DNA of 64,000 nt from VAZQ01 sp963785745 (GCA_963785745.1 CAWAWR010000024.1:434001-498000), one strand, 5' to 3'; shown: positions 46,781-55,079, counted from the first letter of the stretch. Notes: a model not told the origin generated them from the letters alone. Program-made: numbers and translations.

Positions 46781-46809
46781 AATGTCCGCTTTGGGCCACA
46801 AGCGGACAT
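46781..46809. repeat. TGTCCGCTT palindrome, near perfect
   Basis: AATGTCCGCTTTGGGCCACA, then AGCGGACAT; arms TGTCCGCTT/AAGCGGACA pair over TGGGCCAC. A decayed neighbour (TCTTGGGTCACAAGCTGACG) lies at 46743-46762. Confidence 0.8.
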
Positions 46810-46879
46810 CACGGTGCTAGGTATACCGGCATCTGCGAGCACTGCGTACCTGCTCGAAGTGGATGCGATACATTCTTTG

Positions 46880-47080
46880 TCAGTGTCGAATTTCATTCAC
46901 TTCGTGCTGTGATAATTCATTCAAGCATCTTGCCTGCGAAATGAGATGTTCGGCCGCAGCCGTGGCCTTTTCAAACTCGTGACAACTGCAGCTGTCGATC
47001 GCCAACTGTTCATTGTACCCGTACAACTCCATCCACAATGGCGGCACATTGGACGAACTGCCTTGCGAGACCTCGACCAC
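46880..47080 (-). CDS. small conserved hypothetical protein, start unclear
   Basis: The frame gives MVEVSQGSSSNVPPLWMELY and GYNEQLAIDSCSCHEFEKAT, then AAAEHLISQARCLNELSQHE. Natural coding continues upstream of the GTG used here as RTISLARIGDYEVRV, open to the stop at 47177-47179 but without a standard start codon. I recall similar small Bradyrhizobium proteins with YEVRVVEV and WMELY blocks, so the true protein is probably longer (up to about 95 residues), with a lost or unusual start. Function unknown. Confidence 0.55.
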   Translation of the reverse strand: MVEVSQGSSSNVPPLWMELYGYNEQLAIDSCSCHEFEKATAAAEHLISQARCLNELSQHEVNEIRH

Positions 47081-47198
47081 GCGAACCTCGTAGTCTCCGA
47101 TCCTCGCGAGTGAAATCGTCCTGTCTCCGTCTTTACTTTCCGGGGCGAGGGAGAGGTGAATGTAGGCTTGAATTATTCACAATAAGGAGAAATCTCAT

Positions 47199-47395
47199 TG
47201 CCAGATGTCTTCCGCACGATTGAACCTCGGAATAGTGTCGAACAAGCACTGCTTCCGCCATTGCGCTCGCCGCGAAACGGCCCGCAGAGGTACCCCAAAG
47301 CGCCGCGCGTGACGCGCAAAGGGAGACTAGGTCACGACTGTTCGGCCCGGGAAGCGATACTGCGAGTAAGGCGAAAGCCCTTCGCGGGTCGCTAA
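47199..47395 (+). CDS. possible small basic protein with TTG start
   Basis: A strong AAGGAG lies eight bases before a TTG. The following 65 codons read PDVFRTIEPRNSVEQALLPP and end RVRRKPFAGR. No family is recognised and the composition is only partly natural. The rest of the 47081-47412 gap is empty. Confidence 0.22.
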
Positions 47396-47412
47396 ATGTT
47401 GAGGGGTGTGCT

Positions 47413-47631
47413 GTGAGGCGCGTTGAAGGCTACCGTGGCCGTGCTGACACTATCCGGAAAATTGCCGAAAAGGCCCACACCCCTGAAGAGCGCGACAGGC
47501 TCCTCGATCTGGCTCAATTGTGGGTTGCCTTGGCCAGCTCGCGGTTGAAGGTGTTGAAGATGCACGAGCGGATTAGGGGCGCCAGTGAGAATGGGAATGG
47601 GCAGAGTGGCGAGACTGCACGGCATCAATAA
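47413..47631 (+). CDS. small helical-hairpin protein
   Basis: The GTG start after GAGGGG gives 72 residues: MRRVEGYRGRADTIRKIAEK, then AHTPEERDRLLDLAQLWVAL and ASSRLKVLKMHERIRGASEN. The two-helix core (IRKIAEKAHTPEERDRLLDL and AQLWVALASS) repeats the pattern seen in the other tiny proteins of this region: a charged helix, a turn with acidic residues and Pro, and a second helix rich in Leu, Trp and Ala. Probably a soluble helical hairpin. Function unknown. Confidence 0.65.
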   Translation: MRRVEGYRGRADTIRKIAEKAHTPEERDRLLDLAQLWVALASSRLKVLKMHERIRGASENGNGQSGETARHQ

Positions 47632-48395
47632 ATGATAGAAGTGTTGTGGGCGTGACGCGCTCTGGCAACCTGTTTTGCTCAAGTGACGGTTGGGTGCTAC
47701 GACCCACCAACCCACCGACCCACCGTGCGCCTTTCGACTTGGCGAGTTATGGCTGCAATGGCCACGCTCAACGCCGCCATCGCTGCTCCGGTCACGGCTT
47801 CGGAATGGTGAGGGTCGCAATGATCGGCAACGAAACGTGTTCGCCGCGGACGGTGTAGGTCGTTCGCAGGATGCATGTGAAGCCTTCCCCGTGATGGGGT
47901 GACTTCCTTCATGTTACGTGAGTTACCCCGGCCCCCGGTGTTCCCCCACCGCGGGGTTTCTACGCGGTGTAGCCGCGCGGCGCGGAAGCCGCATATAACC
48001 TAGACGCGATGACCGTGCCGCGCCTTGATGGCGGCGACCGCGCTGCTCTGCGTCAACCGGCTCCTGCCACCGGCGACCAGAAAGATTGAGCCGGGATTGC
48101 GCGGGCCCCGGGACGTCAGACAGCCGCAAGTGCGACGGTCGCCCAAGCTGCCGTGCCCCCGACAATTGTGAAGAATGTAGTTTCGGACCCGCCCCTCCGC
48201 CACTAGAAGCGGACGCGTTAACCCGAGCGCCTGTCGGCGCTCCGCCAGCACGAAACACGCAAACCTCGATTGATGCCTCGCGAGATAGTGCACGGAGAAT
48301 TCCATCCGCTCGACCCGCGAGAGCGGAGACCCAAAACACCGAACGATGCAGGATCAATCGGGGGCAAGACTAGCTTGGTCTCAAGCACGCCTCGC
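47632..48395. other. gap, no clear gene
   Basis: I find no convincing complete gene. On the minus strand a short natural-looking stretch TYTVRGEHVSLPIIATLTIP ends at about 47808 but has no usable start, so it may be a gene remnant. The GC-rich part 47930-48250 has several overlapping frames without protein character. Confidence 0.4.
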
Positions 48396-48659
48396 CTACT
48401 GACCCGGCTCGCACACCAGCTGCATTTTGAGGATGGACATTGTATTGGGCAGATGAACTTCGCGCTCAGTCACTTCAATCTCGAAGTGTACCGTCTCCCA
48501 GGTGTCCATCGCTTTCTTTTCATTTCGGGCAATGGTTCTGAAAATCTGTCGCCAGATATCGAATGAAAAATCGTCAGTACTCGGGTTGGCCTCAACACGC
48601 CGCGCTCGCGAAGCAATCTTCGCGGACTGAATTGATATTATCAGCCGGCTGGCTTTCAG
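48396..48659 (-). CDS. hypothetical protein or remnant, start not resolved
   Basis: The minus strand is open from 48659 to a TAG at 48396-48398 and reads naturally: SAKIASRARRVEANPSTDDF, then SFDIWRQIFRTIARNEKKAM, then DTWETVHFEIEVTEREVHLP. The only ATG in frame is at 48509, which would give 37 residues (MDTWETVHFEIEVTE and onward). The upstream part has no ATG, GTG or TTG start, so the 5' end may be lost by a frameshift. I know no family. Confidence 0.4.
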   Translation of the reverse strand: MKASRLIISIQSAKIASRARRVEANPSTDDFSFDIWRQIFRTIARNEKKAMDTWETVHFEIEVTEREVHLPNTMSILKMQLVCEPGQ

Positions 48660-48708
48660 TTACGTGGGTCCCCCTTTCTGATCACTTGAGAATGGAGGCA
48701 AACAAAGA

Positions 48709-48741
48709 GAAACCCCGCGCGTACGCTGCGCGGGGTTTTTA
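48709..48741 (+). terminator. rho-independent terminator
   Basis: AACCCCGCGC-GTACGCT-GCGCGGGGTT followed by TTTA: a 10-bp GC-rich stem and T-run. The plus strand in front has no convincing gene, so it may end a small RNA of up to about 150 nt. The region 48742-49150 is otherwise empty. Confidence 0.75.
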
Positions 48742-49150
48742 TCCCGAAGTTCCGAGCGGGGGGCCGGAGGACGGGCCACTATCATACCAACGACGAACAG
48801 GATCCCCAATCGTTCCATCACTTGGCCCGAAAGCCACCCCGCTGCGAGCTGTCGGCGGTTGTTGGGTTCGACGCTGATCGCCACGGCTTCGTCCTGATTA
48901 AGTAAGGGTCACGCCCTCATCTTCGGGACCTTAGGGTAATATCAGTCTCGCAAGCATCGCCCTAACTACTGGCGCGATGCGCTGGAGCACTTTCCTCATC
49001 GTGTTCGAGTTAGCTTTGCTGGCTCGGCCGTCGCGGCGTTCACGTATGTGCTGCTTCCGTAAGGACGGGCTTGCAACAAACATTGATACGTCGAACGTCC
49101 GGCGCTTAACCGCCTATGCGTCATCCCTGTTTTGAATCGGGGAGCCGTCC

Positions 49151-49234
49151 ATGGGCGAGGTTAGCAGGATCGGTCTCGATTTTGCGAAGTCGGTGTTTCA
49201 AGTTCGCGGCGTTGATATGATGGCGCGGTGTTGA
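49151..49234 (+). mobile_element. IS110-family transposase remnant (first 27 codons)
   Basis: The frame MGEVSRIGLDFAKSVFQVRG then VDMMARC and a stop matches the N-terminus of IS110 transposases, including the first acidic residue of the RuvC-like DEDD domain (IGLDFAK). The remaining 300 or so codons are absent. In IS110 elements the sequence before the transposase encodes the bridge RNA; 49080-49150 may therefore contain a remnant of it. No matching right end is visible. Confidence 0.75.
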
Positions 49235-49319
49235 GCCATCCTAGGACATCTTTGAAGCATGTGTCGGAACTCTTGCTACCAAGCGTTGTTCCCACCCAAG
49301 GAGTTTCCAAGGAGTTTCC

Positions 49320-49478
49320 ATGCACAAAGAACAAGGTAGAACGGTAGAGAGCCCTGTTAAATCTCGCGCGGGATTTCTAGACCGGCCAGTGTTGGTGGTC
49401 CTTGCCGTCAGCATTGTCCTGGCGGTGTTGGCATTCATCATGGTAGGCTCGGGCTTCTTCGGTGGGTCAGCCGGCTAG
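49320..49478 (+). CDS. small membrane protein, 52 residues
   Basis: MHKEQGRTVESPVKSRAGFL is followed by a clear membrane helix, DRPVLVVLAVSIVLAVLAFI, then MVGSGFFGGSAG and a stop at 49476-49478. The ATG follows two tandem copies of AAGGAGTTTCC, each with a strong Shine-Dalgarno sequence; the nearer one is at the usual distance. It lies 85 bp after the IS110 scrap. No family is recognised. The cytosolic N-terminus and single-span layout suggest a membrane-associated regulator or stress peptide, but this is speculation. Confidence 0.65.
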   Translation: MHKEQGRTVESPVKSRAGFLDRPVLVVLAVSIVLAVLAFIMVGSGFFGGSAG

Positions 49479-49887
49479 GCGACGAACTCAGCTGCCACCT
49501 ATTTATCATTCGTCGCTTGATCGAACGGGCGGAGTCCTAGACGCCGCGAATTTCTGCGCAAGTAGCGTTATGCGGAAGCGTCCGCGGGCACATCCGACTG
49601 CCCGCTGCATCTCCGCTCCGGGGCTTCCTTTCAAGGCGCATTACTTTCATACCACGTTGATCTTGTGCCGGCGGGCTTCCCCGCCCGCTTGCCGCCCGGC
49701 GTGCTCTTACGAGTAGAAAAGTATCGGGCTCCTGCGCTCCCTCCGATTTTTTGTGCGGCGCAATGAACTTTTGTTCGCTCGCGCGTTTTACCTCTACGTC
49801 GCGGAAAAATGCGGGATACTTCACCGGGGGCCCGGACCCGGCGCGATGCCAAGTTGGGGACGGCCCTTTGTAAAAGGGTAGGCGCAA
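49479..49887. other. gap, no gene seen
   Basis: Only short unnatural frames occur here. GCGGGC-TTCCCC-GCCCGC near 49675 can form a small hairpin without a T-run. Confidence 0.45.
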
Positions 49888-50094
49888 ATGGAAATAGTCG
49901 AAGGTCGCGTTGATGCGGCTGCGCAACTGAAGCTTCTCATCATCCATCAGCAGAAGCTTGCAGCAGACTTTGCTCGCACCGGCAAAACTGAGAAGGCTCG
50001 TGCAGCCCGCAACGCGTTGCTCTCTCTCCTCAACAAACTAGATATGCTTGGAGAAGCGCGCGCCACTAAAAGCCGGTTACCTCATATCGTGTAG
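49888..50094 (+). CDS. small hypothetical helical protein
   Basis: 68 residues: MEIVEGRVDAAAQLKLLIIH, then QQKLAADFARTGKTEKARAA and RNALLSLLNKLDMLGEARAT. Two amphipathic helices (QLKLLIIHQQKLAADFA and KARAARNALLSLLNKLDML) are predicted by eye. The ATG follows GGGTAGGCGCAA. The composition is natural and the size is like other small genes here. No known family or signal. Confidence 0.6.
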   Translation: MEIVEGRVDAAAQLKLLIIHQQKLAADFARTGKTEKARAARNALLSLLNKLDMLGEARATKSRLPHIV

Positions 50095-50141
50095 AGTAAA
50101 GCACGTTTCACTCTGTGTCGCTCAATTCGGGTCGCCGACTA

Positions 50142-50171
50142 AAAAAGCCCGCCAATGGAGGCAGGCTTGAA
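50142..50171 (-). terminator. rho-independent terminator on the minus strand
   Basis: On the minus strand AAGCCTGCC-TCCATT-GGCGGGCTT runs into TTTTTA. One G-T pair is in the stem. It stands about 110 bp beyond the end of the amber-interrupted gene at 50278. Confidence 0.65.
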
Positions 50172-50277
50172 CCATCAGAGGTGATCCCCGCCCCGACGGC
50201 ACCTTGAATAGTAGCTCAGCGTTCAGTGCGGGCGGCGCGCAGGCACGCTGGCTGTTCTTCGCGTCGCCAGCGCGCAT

Positions 50278-50715
50278 TCATTTAGCGATCTTGAAGTCCA
50301 ATGCTTTTTCGAGTCTTTGCTTTGCCAGCGCCTGGCCGATTCCGAATTTGTGAAGATTGTTAGATATCCACAGTAGCGCAGTGCTGGCTTCCCAGGGATC
50401 GTAGCGCCACTCCACCAACCACGACGCCAAGTGCTCATTTAGCGCAAAGGCTCTCATCCGCGCTGCTAGATCGCGAAAAACGCCCTGAGCCTCGCTCAAT
50501 CTTTTCATCTCATCCTCAGATAGTTCGCATTGCTCAAAGGAGCCGTCCGCGAATTCCTTCAGGAACGCGGGCACGTTGTCGTACAGCACACTTTGACGGA
50601 TCACTTCGCCCCGCAAATCAAAAAACGCTCTAATCGGACGGGCAACGAACTACGCACAGAACCACCCGATCGCACCCACCACAAACGCACCGATCGTGCC
50701 CCAAAAGCTACTCAC
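50278..50715 (-). pseudogene. membrane-anchored hypothetical protein with in-frame amber codon
   Basis: From a GTG at 50713-50715 the frame reads SSFWGTIGAFVVGAIGWFCA, a hydrophobic anchor, then TAG at 50650-50652, then in the same frame FVARPIRAFFDLRGEVIRQS, VLYDNVPAFLKEFADGSFEQ and on to LEKALDFKIAK at 50278. A CAG-to-TAG change would join the two into a natural 145-residue protein. Residues after the stop have full protein character, so either the mutation is recent, or the downstream part is translated from the TTG at 50616. No family is known to me. Confidence 0.65.
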
Positions 50716-50988
50716 TTCATCTCGCCTCTGTGGATCTTGACCACCGTGCTAGCCGCTCTGCTGGGCGGCTCCGCTTCTAGGTAAGTTGCGGAGCCGTTTT
50801 TACAGGCTCCGCCATGACTGGCGACGTGCACAGCTTTGAAAATAATCGCTCGAAGCCTTGAGGCTCCTGCCAGAAACCGAGCCGCCGCACCTTCGCGTTG
50901 CGGCTCCCCACCGGGTTTCACATGGACTGGCCTGAAGCCAGTCAATAACTCCGGCAGCCCGCAAGGTTCGTTGGGTAGCAGCGGGTTG

Positions 50989-51417
50989 CTATTGCATCGA
51001 GAAGCCGCGTAAAGCGGCGAACAGGAAAAGCCCGGCCCAAACGTTGATGAGCATAAATGCCGTGAGCGAATTGAGCCGCTTCTCTTGCGCAACATTGATC
51101 CGGTCGCGTGCGATTGCTGGCCCTCGCTTCAGGAAGCTGGGAATTTCAAGATCAAGGTGTCTGGCCGATGCCGAGATGCGATTTTTGCGGGGGGCGAATT
51201 GTTTTACCTCGGCAGGCACGACTTCCTCGGCAGGCACGACTTCGAGGATCGGCGAAAGTCGATTGTGCGGTCGGTGCTCGACCGACTGAGCCAGACGCTC
51301 GTAATCCGCTGCGATCCGATACGTCAGTTGCTTGGCTATTCCGTCGCTCATCGTTTCCGCGAGAGCGAGCGTTTCTTCTGCGCGCGTGTGCCAATGCGCG
51401 GAGGGAACACAGTACAT
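50989..51417 (-). CDS. hypothetical protein with helical-hairpin start and C-terminal membrane helix
   Basis: 142 residues. The N-terminal part WHTRAEETLALAETMSDGIA then KQLTYRIAADYERLAQSVEH shows the charged helix-turn-helix seen in the tiny proteins of this region. A middle stretch with a duplicated VVPAEE/VVPAE follows; the DNA contains an 18-bp tandem repeat (TCGGCAGGCACGACTTCC). The C-terminus is a membrane helix (LTAFMLINVWAGLFLFAALR). Function unknown. Confidence 0.55.
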   Translation of the reverse strand: MYCVPSAHWHTRAEETLALAETMSDGIAKQLTYRIAADYERLAQSVEHRPHNRLSPILEVVPAEEVVPAEVKQFAPRKNRISASARHLDLEIPSFLKRGPAIARDRINVAQEKRLNSLTAFMLINVWAGLFLFAALRGFSMQ

Positions 51418-51602
51418 GACGCAAACCCACTGTTACCAATCACACGAACATCGCAAGCCTCCGCAGCAAAGACGTCGATGTTCGTTCCAAGGCGGTACGC
51501 CGATGTGTTGTGGATATCTTTTTTTTCCGTGAGGGAAATCAATAACCTGAGGAGAAGCCATTCGTGGCCGACCGATGAGTCCATGGCGGCGGCTTCGCCG
51601 GC

Positions 51603-51950
51603 ATGGCCGGTGGTGGCGGCGCACGCGCCGGGATGGCCGGAGGCGGCGGCCGCGGCGGCGGTGGTGGTCGCGGCGGCGGCGGTCGGCGATCCGACATCAC
51701 GCTGAAGCACGACATCGAGCTTATCGGCTATCTCGACAACGGCCTGGGCTTCTATCGCTTCGCCTACAACGGCAGCGACACCGCATATGTCGGCGTTATG
51801 GCGCAGGAAGTGCAGCGCGTACGGCCAGAAGCCGTCACGCGAGGGAGCGATGGCTACCTCAGGGTCTTTTACGACAAGCTCGGCTTGAAATTCCAAACGT
51901 ACAGCCAGTGGCTCGCGTCCGGCGCGCAGGTTCCTGCACCCGCCCGTTAG
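51603..51950 (+). CDS. Gly-rich protein with tail-fibre/S74-like chaperone domain
   Basis: A Gly/Arg-rich leader (AGGGGRGGGGGRGGGGRRS) precedes SDITLKHDIELIGYLDNGLG, FYRFAYNGSDTAYVGVMAQE and VQRVRPEAVTRGSDGYLRVF. This is the signature of the intramolecular chaperone domain of endosialidase-type tail fibres (peptidase S74), including the Ser-Asp start of the cleavage region. Chromosomal Bradyrhizobium relatives are exported Gly-rich proteins. The N-terminus is uncertain: the frame is open only from 51579, and no signal peptide is visible in frame, so the 5' end may be lost. A 251-codon frame on the other strand is a shadow. Confidence 0.7.
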   Translation: MAGGGGARAGMAGGGGRGGGGGRGGGGRRSDITLKHDIELIGYLDNGLGFYRFAYNGSDTAYVGVMAQEVQRVRPEAVTRGSDGYLRVFYDKLGLKFQTYSQWLASGAQVPAPAR

Positions 51951-52080
51951 CTGCGCGGCTTGTCCGAGTACGAATTGCGCAGCGTGTGACAACGCGGGCG
52001 GCTTGACGAGTGCAAGTTGCCAGTTATCGGCATGCGCGGGCGTTTTAGCTGGCGCTGACGGTGCTGGTTGGGAGCAGGCC

Positions 52081-52641
52081 ATGCCCAAAACGAAGCTTGG
52101 CAAGGCACTGGAACGCTACGTCGCAATTCCCGGTCGCCGCGAGCGCGTCGTTACCCTGTATCACTTCACCCTATTGGAGCACGTCGAGGCTATCCAACGC
52201 GACGGACTGCGGGCATTGCTGCAGCGGCCGGAACCGGGCGGATTTCTCGGCTGCACTTCCATGCCCGTCGTCCACTTGACCAGCACGCCGACATCAGCAA
52301 ACACCGACGAGGAGCACGCGGCATTTCAGCAGTTCGAACCCGACGAAACCATCGTCAGCAGGCGGTGGCTTTTCTTTCATAGCAACGAGCCGTTGGCGCG
52401 GTTCACAATCTGCCTACCGCCGCATGACCGCAAACTGCAACAGTACGGCCAGTGGTATCGCGCCAACCGCAGCCGCATCGACGGCTTGCCCGCCGACCCC
52501 GACGACATATTTATGCGGCGTGCGATGGGCACATGGTGGCTCTACTTCGGAGATATCCCGCCGTCGAAGGTCACCGAATGCATCACCGAGGAAGCCACCC
52601 CGGCGGGGACCGTAATTTCAAGGCATGTCGCGAGCCGGTAG
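52081..52641 (+). CDS. hypothetical protein with ART-like N-terminal motif
   Basis: 186 residues with natural composition. The opening YHFTLLEHVEAIQRDGLRAL followed by VVHLTSTPTS resembles the H-x-T and S-T-S strands of ADP-ribosyltransferase-fold proteins such as DarT-like or RNA 2'-phosphotransferase-like families. Later segments are ETIVSRRWLFFHSNEPLARF and RRAMGTWWLYFGDIPPSKVT. The resemblance is short and unverified; an uncharacterised phage or plasmid protein is the other option. Start ATG 52081 follows GGGAGCAGGCC. A 26-codon extension upstream is not supported. Confidence 0.6.
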   Translation: MPKTKLGKALERYVAIPGRRERVVTLYHFTLLEHVEAIQRDGLRALLQRPEPGGFLGCTSMPVVHLTSTPTSANTDEEHAAFQQFEPDETIVSRRWLFFHSNEPLARFTICLPPHDRKLQQYGQWYRANRSRIDGLPADPDDIFMRRAMGTWWLYFGDIPPSKVTECITEEATPAGTVISRHVASR

Positions 52642-52982
52642 TGCATCGCCTCGCGATGGTGCAGGTCTAGTTCCTGTTCGTGGTCGATGCGCCTGTCGAT
52701 GCGCGATGCCTGCCGCTCCCGACTGCCGCGCATTTGCGGCCCGGATGCTCGCCCCGGATGGCATCCGGCATCGTCGCCCGATGCGGTGCCTGCCATCCCG
52801 GACCTGATGGCCGTCGCCCGGTATCAATCCGCCTTGCCGCCCATGCAGTCTCCTCGCGACGGTGCCGTCCCGGCAAGGCTAACGCTGCACTACAAGCAAA
52901 GGCCCATAATACTTATTCGACAAGGTTGTGGGCCCGGCCACGGCTCTTCGCCTTGGCCTTTGATGCGGCTTGCTTTGACTTG
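52642..52982. other. gap, no gene seen
   Basis: A GC-rich 341-bp stretch has overlapping frames of Arg/Pro-rich nonsense on both strands. CGGATGGCATCCGGCATCG near 52757 can form small hairpins. Nothing is supported. Confidence 0.4.
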
Positions 52983-53432
52983 TCAGGGTCCCCCCGCGAT
53001 CACTAACGCCCAATAAGTGCGGCCAGTCTTCGAACTTTTTGCGCTCGCGACACCAACCCGCGACGCGCCTTGCATCAAAAGATTTTTGCGATGCCCACTC
53101 GAATTGATCCATTGATCGAGGGTTTTGGTGAAGCTGTCGTGCCCATAAGCGATATTTTCGGCAGCATGTCCGGAACCTGACGACGCAACGCGCGAGCTGA
53201 ATGAGCCAGCCACTCCATGGTCGAGCACGTCTCTTGCCGCCATTGCCGTGGCCTGCTCCTGAGCAATTCGGTTGAGCGTTGGATCCATCGTCACTCGCCC
53301 GAGGCCTTGCGACACACGAAAATTCGAAATCAGCTCTACCGGAGAGGCTGACAGCGCGGCGGATGGACAGCAGATCTCAAACAGAAGCCAGCACGAAATC
53401 AAAAAGGAACTGCTAAATCGACGATTGCGCAT
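52983..53432 (-). CDS. secreted CAP-domain (SCP-like) protein
   Basis: 149 residues with a signal peptide (FSSSFLISCWLLFEICCPSA then ALSA) and a short CAP domain: VELISNFRVSQGLGRVTMDP, LNRIAQEQATAMAARDVLDH, then HAAENIAYGHDSFTKTLDQW and INSSGHRKNLLMQGASRVGV. HAAENIAYG and the W-x-x-S-GHRKNLL block hold the conserved His and Glu residues of the CAP fold. Bacterial members are extracellular and of unknown activity. Start ATG 53432 is preferred; an 18-residue upstream extension is unlikely. Confidence 0.88.
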   Translation of the reverse strand: MRNRRFSSSFLISCWLLFEICCPSAALSASPVELISNFRVSQGLGRVTMDPTLNRIAQEQATAMAARDVLDHGVAGSFSSRVASSGSGHAAENIAYGHDSFTKTLDQWINSSGHRKNLLMQGASRVGVASAKSSKTGRTYWALVIAGGP

Positions 53433-53599
53433 GCGACCACGATTATCCAGCGATAAGAATACGTCCTTGAGAAGTAAGATCGCCAAGGATTACGTCGCCA
53501 ACGCTCGGCGAATATTTGCCAAACCATTCGAGCAGATCATAATCCATCGAGCTGCGGCGTCCAGCGACGCCGAACTGCTCGGTAACGATTGTAAAGAAC

Positions 53600-53794
53600 G
53601 TGACCACCTTCGAGCGAAACATTTCTCAATTTGAGGGGCAACTTGACGCGACGCTTGACGCTGGCAAACGCGAGCGGTTGCTTAGATTGCTGATCAGAGA
53701 AATAAGGAATTGTGCGCAAAACGAGGAATTTTGCCCGACCTTGGAACGGCAGATTGCTGCTCGTGGGGAGCACAAAAAAAACAACGTGCTCTAG
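53600..53794 (+). CDS. small helical hypothetical protein
   Basis: 64 residues: MTTFERNISQFEGQLDATLD, then AGKRERLLRLLIREIRNCAQ and NEEFCPTLERQIAARGEHKK. Strongly helical, with a Leu/Ile heptad-like stretch (LLRLLIREI) that could form a coiled coil. ATG with GTAAAGAACG upstream. No family is recognised; it resembles in size and style the other orphan genes here. The gap 53795-53968 is empty. Confidence 0.5.
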   Translation: MTTFERNISQFEGQLDATLDAGKRERLLRLLIREIRNCAQNEEFCPTLERQIAARGEHKKNNVL

Positions 53795-53968
53795 TCACTG
53801 GTTTGAAACTTGACGGGTGCGAAACGAGAAACGCTCAGTTCCTGCTGGTCACGCTTTTAACGATGCAAGCGATGTCGCTTCATCATCACGCGATGGTGCG
53901 ACAAATGTTGAGACCTTTGGTTTGTATCGTCCGACGCTGAACACCTCGCGAGGGTGACCAAGATCAAT

Positions 53969-54241
53969 TTATCGTACGATTGTGACGATGCGCGCCAGCG
54001 CACCGATGACTTCCGACCACGCGCACTCAATCTTACGACGCAGCTCTATTCTGCGAGCCCGAGCAGCTGTCAGCTCCTCGGCCGTTGAATAGGAGCTCTG
54101 GCCCGTACGGTGCAAGTCGGCGCGCAAGAGCTCCTCGTACTCGCTAGTCTCCTCAAGCGTCAGTCCATACAGGACGCGGTTTCCGTTGAGATCGGTCGTG
54201 TAGTATCGCTCCCCCAGCAGCCGTAGCTGATCTTCGCTCAT
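53969..54241 (-). CDS. hypothetical protein
   Basis: 90 residues from MSEDQLRLLGERYYTTDLNG, continuing NRVLYGLTLEETSEYEELLR and a charged helix RARRIELRRKIECAWSEVIG. The LTLEETSEYEELLR block, a short helix with acidic residues, occurs in several small alphaproteobacterial orphan proteins I remember only loosely. Cytoplasmic, no membrane segment. The start at 54241 follows GTACATGAGC on the coding strand; an 11-residue basic extension to 54274 is possible. Confidence 0.5.
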   Translation of the reverse strand: MSEDQLRLLGERYYTTDLNGNRVLYGLTLEETSEYEELLRADLHRTGQSSYSTAEELTAARARRIELRRKIECAWSEVIGALARIVTIVR

Positions 54242-54317
54242 GTACCGTTTCCGACGTTTGTGCCTTCTCAGCATGAGAAGCAGAGGATCGAAGCGTTTAA
54301 AGAAGACTTAAGCCAGT

Positions 54318-55079
54318 TCAGTTGTTGCCCAAACGAACGCAGGTGGCGCGCAATGTGGCTTCGACGCCTTCAAAAGCTGAGTGGGTCGGCGGCTGGCCGG
54401 ATTTCTTGATCACCTGCCAATGGGCGTCCGAGAAGTTGACCATGAGCAGGGTATGGGGCGTAGCCCAGTCTTCGTCCTTAGTGCTGACAAGAAAATCCTC
54501 GAAAGTCTCTGCGCGTTTTTCAAAGAACAGGATCAAATCTGATTGCGGGTCGCCGAAGGGACTGAGGTCCTGTTCAAGCTGGAGCTGCAAACGCACTAAG
54601 TGCCCGTCGAAAGCATTAGCAATCGCATTGACCAGATCGTCATTTGCTAATGGCGTTCGGAGCATGTAATAGCGCCGAACGCCGGGATGGCTCGCCAGCT
54701 TGCGCATTTCCTCGACGGCTTGCGGACCGGCAAGCCTGATGAATTCAGCTTCGATAGCGTCATCGATGCCTTCCGGATATAGCAAGGCTCGAACCCTAAT
54801 GCCGTGACGTATAAGAATTTCGCCGGCACTTTGCTTCAAGTCACTTTCTGCTATACCCCGCGACTTAAGACAGTCGAGGTCCGCCCGTTGCGACATCAGA
54901 CGTGCCAATTCGGCAATGATGGCCTGCCCGTACTCATCGGCAAGGGCTTCCGCAACCGTCGGTACGGGGGCAATCAAATCACGTAGGGATTTTTGCGGCT
55001 GCGCGTCGGCACGGCCAAACAACACCAGGAATGCGATAATTGTTGCCGAAAAAGTGCTGGTCGATTTGAGGCTAGCCAT
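54318..55079 (-). CDS. secreted hypothetical protein
   Basis: 253 residues with a signal peptide (FSATIIAFLVLFGRADA then Q). The mature part is helical: VAEALADEYGQAIIAELARL, CLKSRGIAESDLKQSAGEIL, then AEFIRLAGPQAVEEMRKLAS and LLMVNFSDAHWQVIKKSGQP. A cysteine near 70 and one near the C-terminus could form a disulfide. No family is recognised with certainty. The first 13 codons lie inside an 82-bp sequence duplicated at 59211. Confidence 0.7.
   Translation of the reverse strand: MASLKSTSTFSATIIAFLVLFGRADAQPQKSLRDLIAPVPTVAEALADEYGQAIIAELARLMSQRADLDCLKSRGIAESDLKQSAGEILIRHGIRVRALLYPEGIDDAIEAEFIRLAGPQAVEEMRKLASHPGVRRYYMLRTPLANDDLVNAIANAFDGHLVRLQLQLEQDLSPFGDPQSDLILFFEKRAETFEDFLVSTKDEDWATPHTLLMVNFSDAHWQVIKKSGQPPTHSAFEGVEATLRATCVRLGNN

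Noticed and set aside
51348..52103. 251-codon minus-strand frame over the S74-like gene
   Set aside because: The plus strand carries a recognisable domain; this frame is Ala/Thr-rich antisense.
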